From: Oceanicaulis sp. HLUCCA04
Lineage (GTDB): Bacteria; Pseudomonadota; Alphaproteobacteria; Caulobacterales; Maricaulaceae
DNA: 64,000 nt
NCBI GenBank assembly: GCA_001314625.1
Contig: LJSH01000001.1
Span: 62,001 to 126,000, forward strand
Direction of reading: 5' to 3'
How positions within the stretch are numbered: position 1 is the stretch's first letter; every line of letters begins with the position of its first letter. The notes beneath the pieces were generated by a model. It did no database searches. It had not been told where the DNA came from and saw nothing but the letters and a program-made list of their open reading frames with translations. Made by a program: the position numbers and the translations under genes. Below, piece after piece: positions 29,564 to 39,433 of the stretch.

Positions 29564-31267
29564 ATGAAGCTCGCACCACCAAAGAAGATCGCCGAGTACC
29601 GCAAAAAGGGCTGGTGGGGTGACGACACCTTCTATGATGTGTTCCTGCGGGCGGCCACCAAACAGCCACAGGCGCTGGCCGCCATTGATCCGCCCGACCG
29701 CGAGGCTCTGACAGGACACGCGCCGCGCCGGCTGGTATGGGCCGATCTGGCCGATGAGGTTGAGCGCACCGCCGCCGCGCTTGCTGATCAGGGTCTGGTC
29801 AAGGGTGACCGCGTGGTCATGCAGATGCCCAACGTGGTCGATACGCTCTCCATCTATCTGGCCTGCGCCAAGCTGGGGATCATTCTGAGCCCGGTTCCGG
29901 TTCAGTACTCCGGTCACGAGCTGCGCCATGCCATGTCCAGCGTGCGTCCGAGTGCCTTTATCGTCTCGAAAATGTTCAAGGACCGCGAGCTGGCGCGTGG
30001 CTGCAAGGCGGTCGCCGGGGACCGGGCCAAAGTCCTGTCCATGGATGGCGGCGGCGAGGGGCTGGTTGATTTCTCCGAGGCGATCAAGCGTGCCAATACC
30101 CGCAAGGGCCCGTTCGGGCTCGGCGGATCTGCGACCAGACAGAAGGGCGAGGCTGACGACTGTTTCACCATTTGCTGGACGTCAGGCACAACCGGGGTGC
30201 CAAAGGGCGTGCCGCGCTCGCATAATCACTGGCTGGCCATCGGCCCGGCGACCTATCACGGGATGGCGATCGAGCCCCATGACGTGCTGCTCAACCCGTT
30301 CCCGATGACCAATATGGCCGCGATTGGCGGCATGTTCGTTTCCTGGCTGTTGAGCGAGGGCACGCTGGTCCTGCATCACCCGTTCGATCTGCCGGTCTTC
30401 CTCCAGCAACTGGTGACGGAAAAGGTGACGGCGACCATCGCGCCGCCGGCCGTGCTGACCATGCTGCTCAAGCAGGAAGGCCTGCTGGACCAGTTCGACC
30501 TGTCGCGCCTGCGTGTGATCGGTTCAGGCTCCGCGCCATTGTCCGAATTCATGGTGACGGGCTGGAAAAAGCGCGGCGTGGAGATCGTCAACCTGTTCGG
30601 CTCCAACGAAGGTATCTCGCTGTGCTCGGGCCCGGAAGACGTGCCGGACTCGTCCTTGCGCGCCACCGCCTTTCCGCGCTTTGGCCACAGGCACGCAAAT
30701 TTCTCCAACCCGATGCACGCGCGTCTGGCCACAAAGCTGGTCTCCATCGAGACCGGGAAGGAAATCACCGCTCCGGGCGAGGATGGCGAGCTGCTGGTGC
30801 GCGGCCCGTCCGTGTTTGAAGGCTATTGGGCGTCCACCGCGGCTGATCTGAAAGAAGTCTTTGATGCGGATGGCTATTTCCGCACCGGCGATTTGTTCCA
30901 GATATCGCCCGATGACGAGAATTTCCTGCTCTTCCGCGGGCGCGCGAAGGACATCATCATCCGCGGCGGGGTGAATATCTCGGCTGCCGAGCTGGACACG
31001 CTGCTGGAGGGCCATCCCAAGCTCGCCGAGGCCGCCGTCTTTGGCATGCCCGACGATGTGATGGGCGAGCGTATCTGGGTCGCGGCGGTGCCCAAGGAAG
31101 GCGAGACCATCACGCTGGAGGAGATCATCGCCTTCCTCAAATCCAAGGAAATCGCCAATTTCAAACTGCCCGAACAGATGATCCTGGTGGAGGCCTTGCC
31201 GCGCAATCCGCTCAACAAGGTGCTGCGCTGGCGGCTGGTGGAGATGGCGAAGGAGAAGCAGGCATGA
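29564..31267 (+). CDS. class I AMP-forming acyl-CoA synthetase/ligase
   Basis: CWTSGTTGVPKGVPRSHNH, NLFGSNEGIS, YFRTGDLFQISPDDENFLLFRGRAKDIIIRGGVNISAAELD. Confidence 0.93.
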   Translation: MKLAPPKKIAEYRKKGWWGDDTFYDVFLRAATKQPQALAAIDPPDREALTGHAPRRLVWADLADEVERTAAALADQGLVKGDRVVMQMPNVVDTLSIYLACAKLGIILSPVPVQYSGHELRHAMSSVRPSAFIVSKMFKDRELARGCKAVAGDRAKVLSMDGGGEGLVDFSEAIKRANTRKGPFGLGGSATRQKGEADDCFTICWTSGTTGVPKGVPRSHNHWLAIGPATYHGMAIEPHDVLLNPFPMTNMAAIGGMFVSWLLSEGTLVLHHPFDLPVFLQQLVTEKVTATIAPPAVLTMLLKQEGLLDQFDLSRLRVIGSGSAPLSEFMVTGWKKRGVEIVNLFGSNEGISLCSGPEDVPDSSLRATAFPRFGHRHANFSNPMHARLATKLVSIETGKEITAPGEDGELLVRGPSVFEGYWASTAADLKEVFDADGYFRTGDLFQISPDDENFLLFRGRAKDIIIRGGVNISAAELDTLLEGHPKLAEAAVFGMPDDVMGERIWVAAVPKEGETITLEEIIAFLKSKEIANFKLPEQMILVEALPRNPLNKVLRWRLVEMAKEKQA

Positions 31268-32496
31268 CCGCTCCCGTCTTTATTCTCGGCGGCGCGCAGA
31301 GCGATTTTGCCGCCAATTGGACACGCGCCGATAAATCGCTCTTTGACCTGATCGCCGAGACCACGCACGCGGCGCTGGCCGATGTGGACATGGATGCGGC
31401 GGAGATCGACGCCGTGCATGTCGGCAATTTTGCCGGCGAGCTGTTCTGCGGGCAGGGCCTTCTGGGCGGCTTCATGGGTCATGTCGATCCGGGCTTTGAG
31501 GGCAAGCCGACCAGCCGCCACGAGGCGGCGTGTGCGTCGGGCTCCATGGCGATCCTGGCCGCGATGAGCGATATACTGGCGGGCCATTACGACACTATCG
31601 CGGTGGTCGGCGCCGAGATGATGCGCAACGTGCCCGGTGAAACGGCAGCCCAGAATCTGGGCACGGCAGCCTGGGCGGGCCGCGAGGCGCAAGGTGCCCG
31701 CTATGTCTGGCCGGCCATGTTCTCCGATCTGGCGCAGGAATATGACCGCCGCTACGGCCTGAAATACGAGCATCTGGCCGCCATCTCGAAAATCAATTTC
31801 GACAATGCCAAGCGCAACCCGGCGGCCCAGACGCGCGGCTGGCAGTTTGGCGAGGGTAGCTTTGCCCAGGACGATGCCGCCAATCCGGTCATTGAAGGCT
31901 GGATGCGCAAATCCGATTGCGGGCAGGTGACTGACGGCGCTGCGGTCATCGTGCTGGCGGGCGAGAAATCCGCGCGCGAATACGCAAAGCGGCGGGGTCT
32001 TGATCTGGCCAGCATTCCGCGCCTGAAAGGCTGGGGCCATACCACAGCGCCGCTGCTGATGGAGGCCAAGCTGGAAAAATCGCGAAAGGAGGGCGGTCAC
32101 GCCCTGCCTTGGACGCGAAAAGCGATCACGGATGCGTATTCACGCGCGCAGATTGCCGGGCCTGAAGCGCTGGACGGTATAGAGACGCATGACTGCTTCT
32201 CCATCACCGAATACATGGCCATTGAGCATTTCGGCCTGACCGCTCCGGGTGAAGCCTGGAAAGCGGTCGAGGACGGCTCCATCGCCTTTGACGGCAAGCT
32301 GCCGGTCAATCCGTCCGGCGGCCTGATCGGGCTGGGCCATCCGGTCGGCGCGACCGGCGTGCGCATGGCGCTTGATGCCGCGCGCCAGACCTCGGGCAAG
32401 GCCGGTGACATGCAGGTGGAAGGCGCGAAAACGTTCGGCACCTTCAATGTCGGCGGTTCGGGCACGGCCAATGTCTCGTTCGTGATCGGGGTTTAG
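31264..32496 (+). CDS. thiolase family protein
   Basis: SRHEAACASGSMAILAAMSDI, NPSGGLIGLGHPVGATGVRMALDA; ATGA overlap with upstream ligase. Confidence 0.92.
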   Translation: MTAPVFILGGAQSDFAANWTRADKSLFDLIAETTHAALADVDMDAAEIDAVHVGNFAGELFCGQGLLGGFMGHVDPGFEGKPTSRHEAACASGSMAILAAMSDILAGHYDTIAVVGAEMMRNVPGETAAQNLGTAAWAGREAQGARYVWPAMFSDLAQEYDRRYGLKYEHLAAISKINFDNAKRNPAAQTRGWQFGEGSFAQDDAANPVIEGWMRKSDCGQVTDGAAVIVLAGEKSAREYAKRRGLDLASIPRLKGWGHTTAPLLMEAKLEKSRKEGGHALPWTRKAITDAYSRAQIAGPEALDGIETHDCFSITEYMAIEHFGLTAPGEAWKAVEDGSIAFDGKLPVNPSGGLIGLGHPVGATGVRMALDAARQTSGKAGDMQVEGAKTFGTFNVGGSGTANVSFVIGV

Positions 32497-32512
32497 CGCT
32501 TTCCCCTTTCTT

Positions 32513-32606
32513 CGTCATTCCGGGGGAGCAAAGCGACACCCGGAACCCAGCGTTTATAAAAAGTTCTGGGTTCCGGCTCTGCAGCTTCGCTGCGGACGGA
32601 ATGACG
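32513..32606. repeat. intergenic palindromic (REP-like) element
   Basis: Outer arms CGTCATTCCG/CGGAATGACG and inner arms CCGGAACCCAG/CTGGGTTCCGG with AT-rich loop. Confidence 0.7.
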
Positions 32607-32640
32607 CGTGAATTTGAACTTTGAAGAGAAACACACTCCC

Positions 32641-33849
32641 ATGACCCACACCTATATATACGACGCCGTGCGTTCGCCGCGTGGCAAGGCCAAGGAAGAT
32701 GGCGGGCTGGCCCGCCTGAAACCCCACGCGCTCACCGGCCAGCTCATTGACGCGCTTTCGCTGCGCAATGGCGCTGATCCGGTAAAGGGCGCGGCCAGCC
32801 TGACGCTGGGCTGCGTGGGTCAGGTGGGCGCGCAAGGCGGGCATCTGGCGCTGGTCACGCGCCTGCATGCGGGCCTGCCCGATGCGATGCGGGCGCTGAC
32901 CATCAATAATTACTGCGTATCGGGCCTGACGGCGGTGGGCATGGCGGCCAGCGAAGCCATGGCCAGCGGCGATGATGCGCTTCGCCTGGCAGGCGGCGTG
33001 GAGATGATGAGCGCGGTCCCCTTCATGGGCGACAAGGCGCATTATTATGCCGACCCGAAAACCGCTTCGGCCCTGCGCTATGTTCCGGTCGCCCTGTCAG
33101 CCGATCTGATGGCGACAATGGAAGGTTACACGAAAGCCGATCTGGATGCCGTCACGGCCCGCTCTCACCAGCGCGCCACTGCCGCGTGGGAAAAGGGCGG
33201 GATGGACGAGATTATCGCCATCCAGAACGACGATGGCTCTTCGGCCCTTACCCATGATGAAAGCGTGCGCGCGGGCATGAATGTCGAGGGACTTGCCCGT
33301 TTCGGGCCTGCCTTTGGCGAAATGGGCGCGGCCGGATTTGATGCGGTGATGCTCAAAGCCCGCCCGGAGCTGACGGAAATCAATCACGTCCACTCGGTCG
33401 CCAACTGTCCGCCCGTGTGTGACGGCGCGGCGCTGGCGCTGGTCGGCTCAAAGGCGGCCGGTGAGGCGGCGGGGCTGCAACCCAAAGCGCGCATCCGCGC
33501 CTTCACCGAAGCGACGGGCGATCCGGTCCTGCAGCTCACGGCCGGGTTCACGGCGATGGATCAGCTTCTGGCGCGCACCGGACTGAAACTGTCTGACTTT
33601 GACCGGATCGAGTTCATGGAGGCGTTTGCCGCCACGCCGGTCAAGTTCGAGCGCGATTATGCCCCGGACATGGACAAGGTGAACCCGGAAGGGGGCCATC
33701 TGGCCATGGGCCACCCGATGGGCGCGTCCGGTGCCATCTTGCTGGCGACCATGGTGGCAGGGCTGGAGCGTTCCGGCGGCACGCTGGGCCTGATCGTCGC
33801 CCATGGCGGATCGGGCGTCGGCAGCGCGATGGTGATTGAGCGCGTGTGA
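32641..33849 (+). CDS. acetyl-CoA C-acyltransferase (thiolase)
   Basis: IYDAVRSPRGKAKEDGGLARLKPHALTGQLIDAL, NNYCVSGLTAVGMAASEAM, NPEGGHLAMGHPMGASGAILLATM. Confidence 0.93.
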   Translation: MTHTYIYDAVRSPRGKAKEDGGLARLKPHALTGQLIDALSLRNGADPVKGAASLTLGCVGQVGAQGGHLALVTRLHAGLPDAMRALTINNYCVSGLTAVGMAASEAMASGDDALRLAGGVEMMSAVPFMGDKAHYYADPKTASALRYVPVALSADLMATMEGYTKADLDAVTARSHQRATAAWEKGGMDEIIAIQNDDGSSALTHDESVRAGMNVEGLARFGPAFGEMGAAGFDAVMLKARPELTEINHVHSVANCPPVCDGAALALVGSKAAGEAAGLQPKARIRAFTEATGDPVLQLTAGFTAMDQLLARTGLKLSDFDRIEFMEAFAATPVKFERDYAPDMDKVNPEGGHLAMGHPMGASGAILLATMVAGLERSGGTLGLIVAHGGSGVGSAMVIERV

Positions 33850-33955
33850 CCGTTTTATTGCCCGCTTGCGGGCGGCCTCCCATGCGCTACTCTCCCTGAA
33901 GGTTAACGCGTCGATGACCGCAAGGGTGATCGCGGGCGTGAAGGGGGAACAGCCT

Positions 33956-36133
33956 ATGGCTTTCGTTATGCGCGATGCGCTTGCCGCCGCAATTCTGGCT
34001 GGTTGCCTGTCAGGCGCGGGCTGGGCCTGGCAGGACGAAGCCAGTGATGAAGAGGTCCCGGCTGGCGAGGCCGAAAGCCAGACCGCCGATACCGTAACGC
34101 TCGAGGACCCTGCAGCATCCCTTGTGGAGCCGGAAAGCCTTCGCGAGGCGCCGGGTTACACGCTGGCCGAAGGCGATATTGTTCCGGTCATCTGCCCGTT
34201 CGGCGACGCCATTGATTACGAACCCGGCGAGATAAGCTGCGGTCTTCTGGCCGTGCGCGAGAACCGCGAGACCGAGACCAGCCGCATCATCCAGCTTCTC
34301 TATGTGCGCATCCATGCGCGCGGGCCGGAAGACGATGAGAACGGCGATGATGAGGGCGACGATGATTTCGAGCCGCGCCCTGATCCGATTGCCTATCTGA
34401 CCGGCGGGCCGGGTGTAGGCGTGACCAGCTATGTGGAGCGCTTTGTCGAGCACGCCGCCACCGAAACCAGAGACCTTTATATCCTCCAGCAGCGCGGCAT
34501 CACCCAGTCGGGCGATTTCTGCCCGCTCTTCTCTCTGGAAGAACCGGCGCTCAATGTTGGCCGCACGGTAGCGGAGCAGGAAGAGTTTGCGCTTGCGCGC
34601 CAGGCGCGCTGCTTTGACCGGGCGGTCGCGGAAGGTGTGGACCTGTCGGCCTACAACACGGTGGAAAATGCCCGCGATGTGCGGACCTTGCGCGAGGCGC
34701 TGGGCTTCGAGACCTGGAATGTCTGGGGCATTTCCTATGGCTCGCATCTGGGCCAGATGCTCACGCAAATAGACCCTGACGGCATCCGCGCGCTGGTGAT
34801 TGATGCCATCGTGCCGAATGACCTTGAAAACCTGATGCGCATTCACCGCTGGGCGGGCCGGGTTCTCGATAACATCGTCACGACCTGCGCTGCCGATACC
34901 GCCTGCGCACGCGCCTATCCTGACCTCGAGGCGCGCACTTTTGCCGCGATGGCAGACTTGCAGGAAAACCCGGTTGTCGTGACCGTGTCCGACACCGAGA
35001 CCTTTCCCGGCGGCGAAGTTGCGGTCGGCGGGGCAGCGATTGCGTTTGCACCCTTCTCCATGATGTATGAACAGAGCAGCCATGCCGGCATGGCTGCGGT
35101 GCTGGACGCGCTGGTTCGCGCGGCAGAGCGCCGTGACGAGACGGTGTTCACGGCGATTGCGGTGGGTGCGAACGGTGATCCGACCGGCGGGGATTTCTCA
35201 CCCGGCATGAATGCCGCCATTTCCTGTAATGATGGCTATACCTGGCACAACGCACAGGTGATCGCAGAGGACATGGACGAGGTGCCGGGGCTGGCCGGTC
35301 TGATCGGCTCTGTGGCCGGGGCGGGTGCCAGTCAGGCGCTGTGCGAGCAGTACGGGATGGGGCTTCGCGACCGGGCCGACTACATGCCCGTCAGCTTTGA
35401 CGGCCCGGCACTGGTGGTAAATGGCGCGTGGGATCCGATCACGCCGCCAGACCTTGCCCGCCAGATCATGCCGGGCTTTTCCAATGGCCAATATGTGGAA
35501 GTGCCCTTTGCCGGACACGGCCCCACCCGCTCTGACGAGTGCGCGGCTGATATCATGGTCGCCTTCTTCGACGATCCGTCGGCCGAACTGGATATGTCCT
35601 GCGTGGAGACCGCCAATAGCCAGCCGGAATTCATTATCCCGATGTCATCGGATTTTGCGGCGCGCGCGATCGTGGCGATGGAAGAAGACCCGCCCGCCCT
35701 GATCAGGCTTCTGGCCTGGGGCGGTCTGTCAGGACTGGTTCTGGGTCTGGCGCTGATCGTGTTTCCGGTTGCCTTTGTCCTGCGCCGCATAGATGGCGCC
35801 GCGTCGGCCAATACCGGCGGCGCGCGTGCGGCCAGCATCATCGCGGCGGCGCTGGGTGTGGGCGGCATGGCGGTGCTGGGCTACGCCGCATACGTCACCA
35901 GCGAGATATCGCCCATCGTGCTGATCGCCGGTTTTGCCGGTCCGGCGCGTATCGGAGCGTGGGCGGTGCTGCTGGGCGGGCTTGCCGGACTGGCGGCATT
36001 GTTCCTGGTGGCCGGCGCACGCCTGTCATCGGGCCGTATGGCCTTTGGCACGCTGGGCGGCATTATCATCACCGCGATAGCAGCGGTGTCTCTGGCCGTG
36101 TTTGCCGCTGTCGCCGGCCTGACACCGTTCTAG
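33956..36133 (+). CDS. alpha/beta hydrolase (TAP-like) with C-terminal transmembrane domain
   Basis: YLTGGPGVGVTSYVERFV, WNVWGISYGSHLGQM (GxSxG-type elbow), NGAWDPITPPDLARQI, FAGHGPTRS; C-terminal about 150 aa with about 4 hydrophobic helices. Confidence 0.82.
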   Translation: MAFVMRDALAAAILAGCLSGAGWAWQDEASDEEVPAGEAESQTADTVTLEDPAASLVEPESLREAPGYTLAEGDIVPVICPFGDAIDYEPGEISCGLLAVRENRETETSRIIQLLYVRIHARGPEDDENGDDEGDDDFEPRPDPIAYLTGGPGVGVTSYVERFVEHAATETRDLYILQQRGITQSGDFCPLFSLEEPALNVGRTVAEQEEFALARQARCFDRAVAEGVDLSAYNTVENARDVRTLREALGFETWNVWGISYGSHLGQMLTQIDPDGIRALVIDAIVPNDLENLMRIHRWAGRVLDNIVTTCAADTACARAYPDLEARTFAAMADLQENPVVVTVSDTETFPGGEVAVGGAAIAFAPFSMMYEQSSHAGMAAVLDALVRAAERRDETVFTAIAVGANGDPTGGDFSPGMNAAISCNDGYTWHNAQVIAEDMDEVPGLAGLIGSVAGAGASQALCEQYGMGLRDRADYMPVSFDGPALVVNGAWDPITPPDLARQIMPGFSNGQYVEVPFAGHGPTRSDECAADIMVAFFDDPSAELDMSCVETANSQPEFIIPMSSDFAARAIVAMEEDPPALIRLLAWGGLSGLVLGLALIVFPVAFVLRRIDGAASANTGGARAASIIAAALGVGGMAVLGYAAYVTSEISPIVLIAGFAGPARIGAWAVLLGGLAGLAALFLVAGARLSSGRMAFGTLGGIIITAIAAVSLAVFAAVAGLTPF

Positions 36134-36209
36134 CGTCTCCCCTTGCGGGGCGGACCGGTTAAGTCCATGACACCATGGAGTTGAGCCGCCCTCAGGTGTG
36201 AGTCCTGCC

Positions 36210-38048
36210 ATGACAATGCCGACCATCCTTCTCGGGCTCGTGCTGCTTGCGATGATGGCGCTTTTCCTGTCGGGAAGGTTGCGTCACGACGCGGTTGCAC
36301 TGGCCGCGCTGGTGGCGTGCGTTGTGCTGGGCCTGATCCCGGCGGGTGAGGCGTTCGCCGGCTTTGGCCACCCGGCGGTCATCACGGTGGCAAGCGTGCT
36401 GATCCTGTCGGGCACCATGCAGTCCGCCGGTACGGTGGACGTGCTGGCCCGCACAGTGCTGCCGAAAAACGCGCACCCTGCGGTCATGCTGATCGTGCTG
36501 TCGGTGCTGGCGGCGTTCCTGTCGGCCTTCATGAACAATGTCGGCGCGCTGGCGCTGCTCATGCCGATTGCGTTGCAGATCGCGCGCAAGAAGGGGCTGC
36601 CGCCGGGCCGCCTGCTGATGCCGCTCTCCTTTGCCTCCATTCTGGGCGGCATGATCACGCTGATCGGCACGCCGCCCAATCTGATTGTCTCCGGCTTTCG
36701 CGACGAGGCGGGGCTCGGCGCGTTCGAGATGTTTGATTTCACCCCTGTGGGCCTTGCGATTGCCGGTGTCGGGGTGATCTTCGTGCTGACGCTGTCGCGC
36801 TTTCTGGTGCCGCACCGCAAGCCGCCCGGCGCGGAAGCGTTCGAGACAGGCAATTACCTGACCGAAGCGCGCGTGCTCGAAGACAGTAGCGCCAATGGCA
36901 AGACCTTGCGCGAGCTGGAAGAGAAGCTGTCGGAGGCCGGCGCGCATATTCTGGCCCAGATCCGCGATGGCGAACGCTTTCCCAACCCCCATGCCAACCG
37001 CAAGCTCAAGGCCGGTGATCTTCTGGTCATCGAAGCTGATCCGGACGGGCTGACGGCCGCCCTGTCCGCGCTGGGACTGCAGCTGGAAGAAGAGGCCTCG
37101 ACCGTCCCCGAAGCCGAAGGGGACGATGCTGCGCGCGAGGTGGAGGACAAGGACAGCGCCGATAGCGGCCGCCGCCGCGTCATCCATGCCGACGAGGTGC
37201 ACCTGGCCGAATACGCCGTGTCGCCCGGCTCGGCGCTGGCCGGGCGCTCGGCCAGCGATGTCCGGCTGCGCACCCGCTTTCAGGTCAATCTGCTGGCGGT
37301 CTCGCGCAATGCCACGCACTCGCGTGCGCGCCTGCGCACCATGAAGCTCAAAGACGGTGATGTCCTGCTGCTTCAAGGCAGCGAGGAGGCACTGGCCGAG
37401 TTTGCCTCCCACATGGGATGTGTGCCACTGGCTGAACGCACATTGCGCATCCCTGACGCACGCAAGGCGATCAGCGCCGCTGCGATTATGGGCGTATCGG
37501 TGGCGCTGGCGGCCACCGGCACGCTACCTGCCGCGATGGCCTTTGCTGCCGGTGTGCTGGCCGTGATGGTGCTGCGCGTCACACCCATGCGGCGTATCTA
37601 CGAGAAGGTGGACTGGCCGGTCATTGTGCTGCTGGGCGCGCTGATGCCGGTGGCCGGAGCGCTGGAGACTACCGGGGCGGCAGACTTCATCGCCTTGCAA
37701 CTGCTTGTACATATCGGCGATGCCGGGCCTGTGCTGGTCCTTCTGATCATCCTGGTGGCCACGATGACGCTGTCTGACTTCATGAACAATGCCGCGACAG
37801 CTGCCGTGATGTGCCCCGTGGCGATCAGCCTGGCCAATGCGATGAATGTCAGCGCCGATCCGCTTCTGATGGCTGTCGCGGTGGGGGCGAGCTGCGCCTT
37901 CCTGACGCCGATCGGCCACCAGAACAATACACTGATCCTGGGGCCTGGCGGGTTCCGGTTCGGTGATTACTGGCGCCTTGGCCTGCCACTGGAAGTGGTG
38001 GTCGTGGCGGTTGGCGTGCCGATGATCCTTCTGGTCTGGCCGCTATAG
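36210..38048 (+). CDS. SLC13 family permease with TrkA-C domains
   Basis: Multiple TMs, LIGTPPNLIVSGFRDEAG and FLTPIGHQNNTLILGPGGF signatures, central RCK_C-like region. Confidence 0.88.
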   Translation: MTMPTILLGLVLLAMMALFLSGRLRHDAVALAALVACVVLGLIPAGEAFAGFGHPAVITVASVLILSGTMQSAGTVDVLARTVLPKNAHPAVMLIVLSVLAAFLSAFMNNVGALALLMPIALQIARKKGLPPGRLLMPLSFASILGGMITLIGTPPNLIVSGFRDEAGLGAFEMFDFTPVGLAIAGVGVIFVLTLSRFLVPHRKPPGAEAFETGNYLTEARVLEDSSANGKTLRELEEKLSEAGAHILAQIRDGERFPNPHANRKLKAGDLLVIEADPDGLTAALSALGLQLEEEASTVPEAEGDDAAREVEDKDSADSGRRRVIHADEVHLAEYAVSPGSALAGRSASDVRLRTRFQVNLLAVSRNATHSRARLRTMKLKDGDVLLLQGSEEALAEFASHMGCVPLAERTLRIPDARKAISAAAIMGVSVALAATGTLPAAMAFAAGVLAVMVLRVTPMRRIYEKVDWPVIVLLGALMPVAGALETTGAADFIALQLLVHIGDAGPVLVLLIILVATMTLSDFMNNAATAAVMCPVAISLANAMNVSADPLLMAVAVGASCAFLTPIGHQNNTLILGPGGFRFGDYWRLGLPLEVVVVAVGVPMILLVWPL

Positions 38049-38069
38049 GAAACAGGAAGCTCTGACACG

Positions 38070-39278
38070 ATGACTGACGGTGCATTATCCCATATCAAGG
38101 TGCTTGATCTTTCGCGTGTGCTGGCCGGGCCATGGTGCGCGCAGATTCTCGGTGATCTGGGCGCCGACGTCATCAAGGTGGAAAATCCCGATGGCGGCGA
38201 TGACACCCGCGGCTGGGGGCCGCCCTTCATGCCCGATGAAAATGGCGGGCAGGGCGATGCCGCCTATTATCTGTGCGCCAACCGCAACAAGCGCTCCATC
38301 GCGGTAAACTTGCGCGAGCCCGAGGGGCAGGAGATTGTCCGCCGGCTCGCCGCGCAGAGCGACGTCGTCATCGAGAATTACAAGACGGGCGCGCTGAAAC
38401 GCTTTGGTCTCGACTATGAAACACTTAAAGCGCGCAATCCCTCTATTGTATATTGCTCGGTAACCGGATTTGGCCAGACCGGGCCGAACGCGCACCTGCC
38501 AGGCTATGATTTCCTCATCCAGGCCATGGGAGGGCTGATGAGCGTGACCGGCCAGGACGAGCCGGTGAAGGTCGGCGTTCCAATCGTCGATCTGTTCACC
38601 GGAGTCTATGCTGCAGGCGCGGTTATGGCGGCCCTGATCGCGCGCGATCAGGGCAAGGGCGGTCAGTATATCGACATGGCGCTGTTTGATGTTCAGGCCG
38701 CGATGCTGGCCAATCAGGCCTGCAACTATCTGGTCGGCGGCAAGGTGCCCGGCCGCATGGGCAACCGCCATCCCAATATTGTTCCCTATCAGGACTTCCC
38801 GACATCGGACGGCCGCATAGCAGTCGCGGTGGGCGCTGACCGCCAGTTCCGCGCCTTTGCCGGTGTGATGGGGCGGGCCGAATGGGCCGATGACCCGCGC
38901 TATGCCCGCAATGCCGGACGCGTGGAGTATCGCGAGGAACTGTGTGGTGAAATTGCCGCTATCATGCGCACGCGTTCAACCGCTGACTGGCGCACCGCTC
39001 TCGAGCAGGCGGGCATACCGTGCGGCCCGATACAGGGCCTCGACAGCGTGTTTGCCGAACCACAGGCGCTGGCGCGCGAGCTTGCATTCACAATGGATGT
39101 GACCGGGTCGGGCGCGGCCACGCTGGTGGCCAGTCCGATGCGTCTGTCCGCTACACCGCCCCGATACACTAATGCGCCGCCACGATTCGCCGAACACACG
39201 GCAGAAGTGTTGCAAGAACGCCTCGGGCTGTCACAAAACGATGTCCGCAGCTTCCAAAAGCTGGGAATAGTGGCGTAG
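38070..39278 (+). CDS. CaiB/BaiF family CoA-transferase
   Basis: IKVLDLSRVLAGPWCAQILGDLGADVIKVENPDGGDDTRGWGPPF, NRNKRSIAVNLREPEGQEIV. Confidence 0.94.
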   Translation: MTDGALSHIKVLDLSRVLAGPWCAQILGDLGADVIKVENPDGGDDTRGWGPPFMPDENGGQGDAAYYLCANRNKRSIAVNLREPEGQEIVRRLAAQSDVVIENYKTGALKRFGLDYETLKARNPSIVYCSVTGFGQTGPNAHLPGYDFLIQAMGGLMSVTGQDEPVKVGVPIVDLFTGVYAAGAVMAALIARDQGKGGQYIDMALFDVQAAMLANQACNYLVGGKVPGRMGNRHPNIVPYQDFPTSDGRIAVAVGADRQFRAFAGVMGRAEWADDPRYARNAGRVEYREELCGEIAAIMRTRSTADWRTALEQAGIPCGPIQGLDSVFAEPQALARELAFTMDVTGSGAATLVASPMRLSATPPRYTNAPPRFAEHTAEVLQERLGLSQNDVRSFQKLGIVA

Positions 39279-39292
39279 GCGGCATTTTTTTT

Positions 39293-39318
39293 GGAACCTT
39301 AGCTCTGGCAACTACGTT
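39293..39318 (+). promoter_or_regulatory. candidate EcfG-type (general stress sigma) promoter upstream of ompA-like gene
   Basis: GGAAC-N17-CGTT (GGAACcttagctctggcaactaCGTT) about 115 nt upstream of start codon. Confidence 0.5.
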
Positions 39319-39433
39319 AGAAATCCGCTAATCCAATAGCAGAGGCGCCGGGCTCCGGCGGTTTCGTGCGTCCAAACGGCGCTTTGTACATCACGCTCAA
39401 CGAAGGACGTGTTCCGCGTCCGGAGGGGGAATT

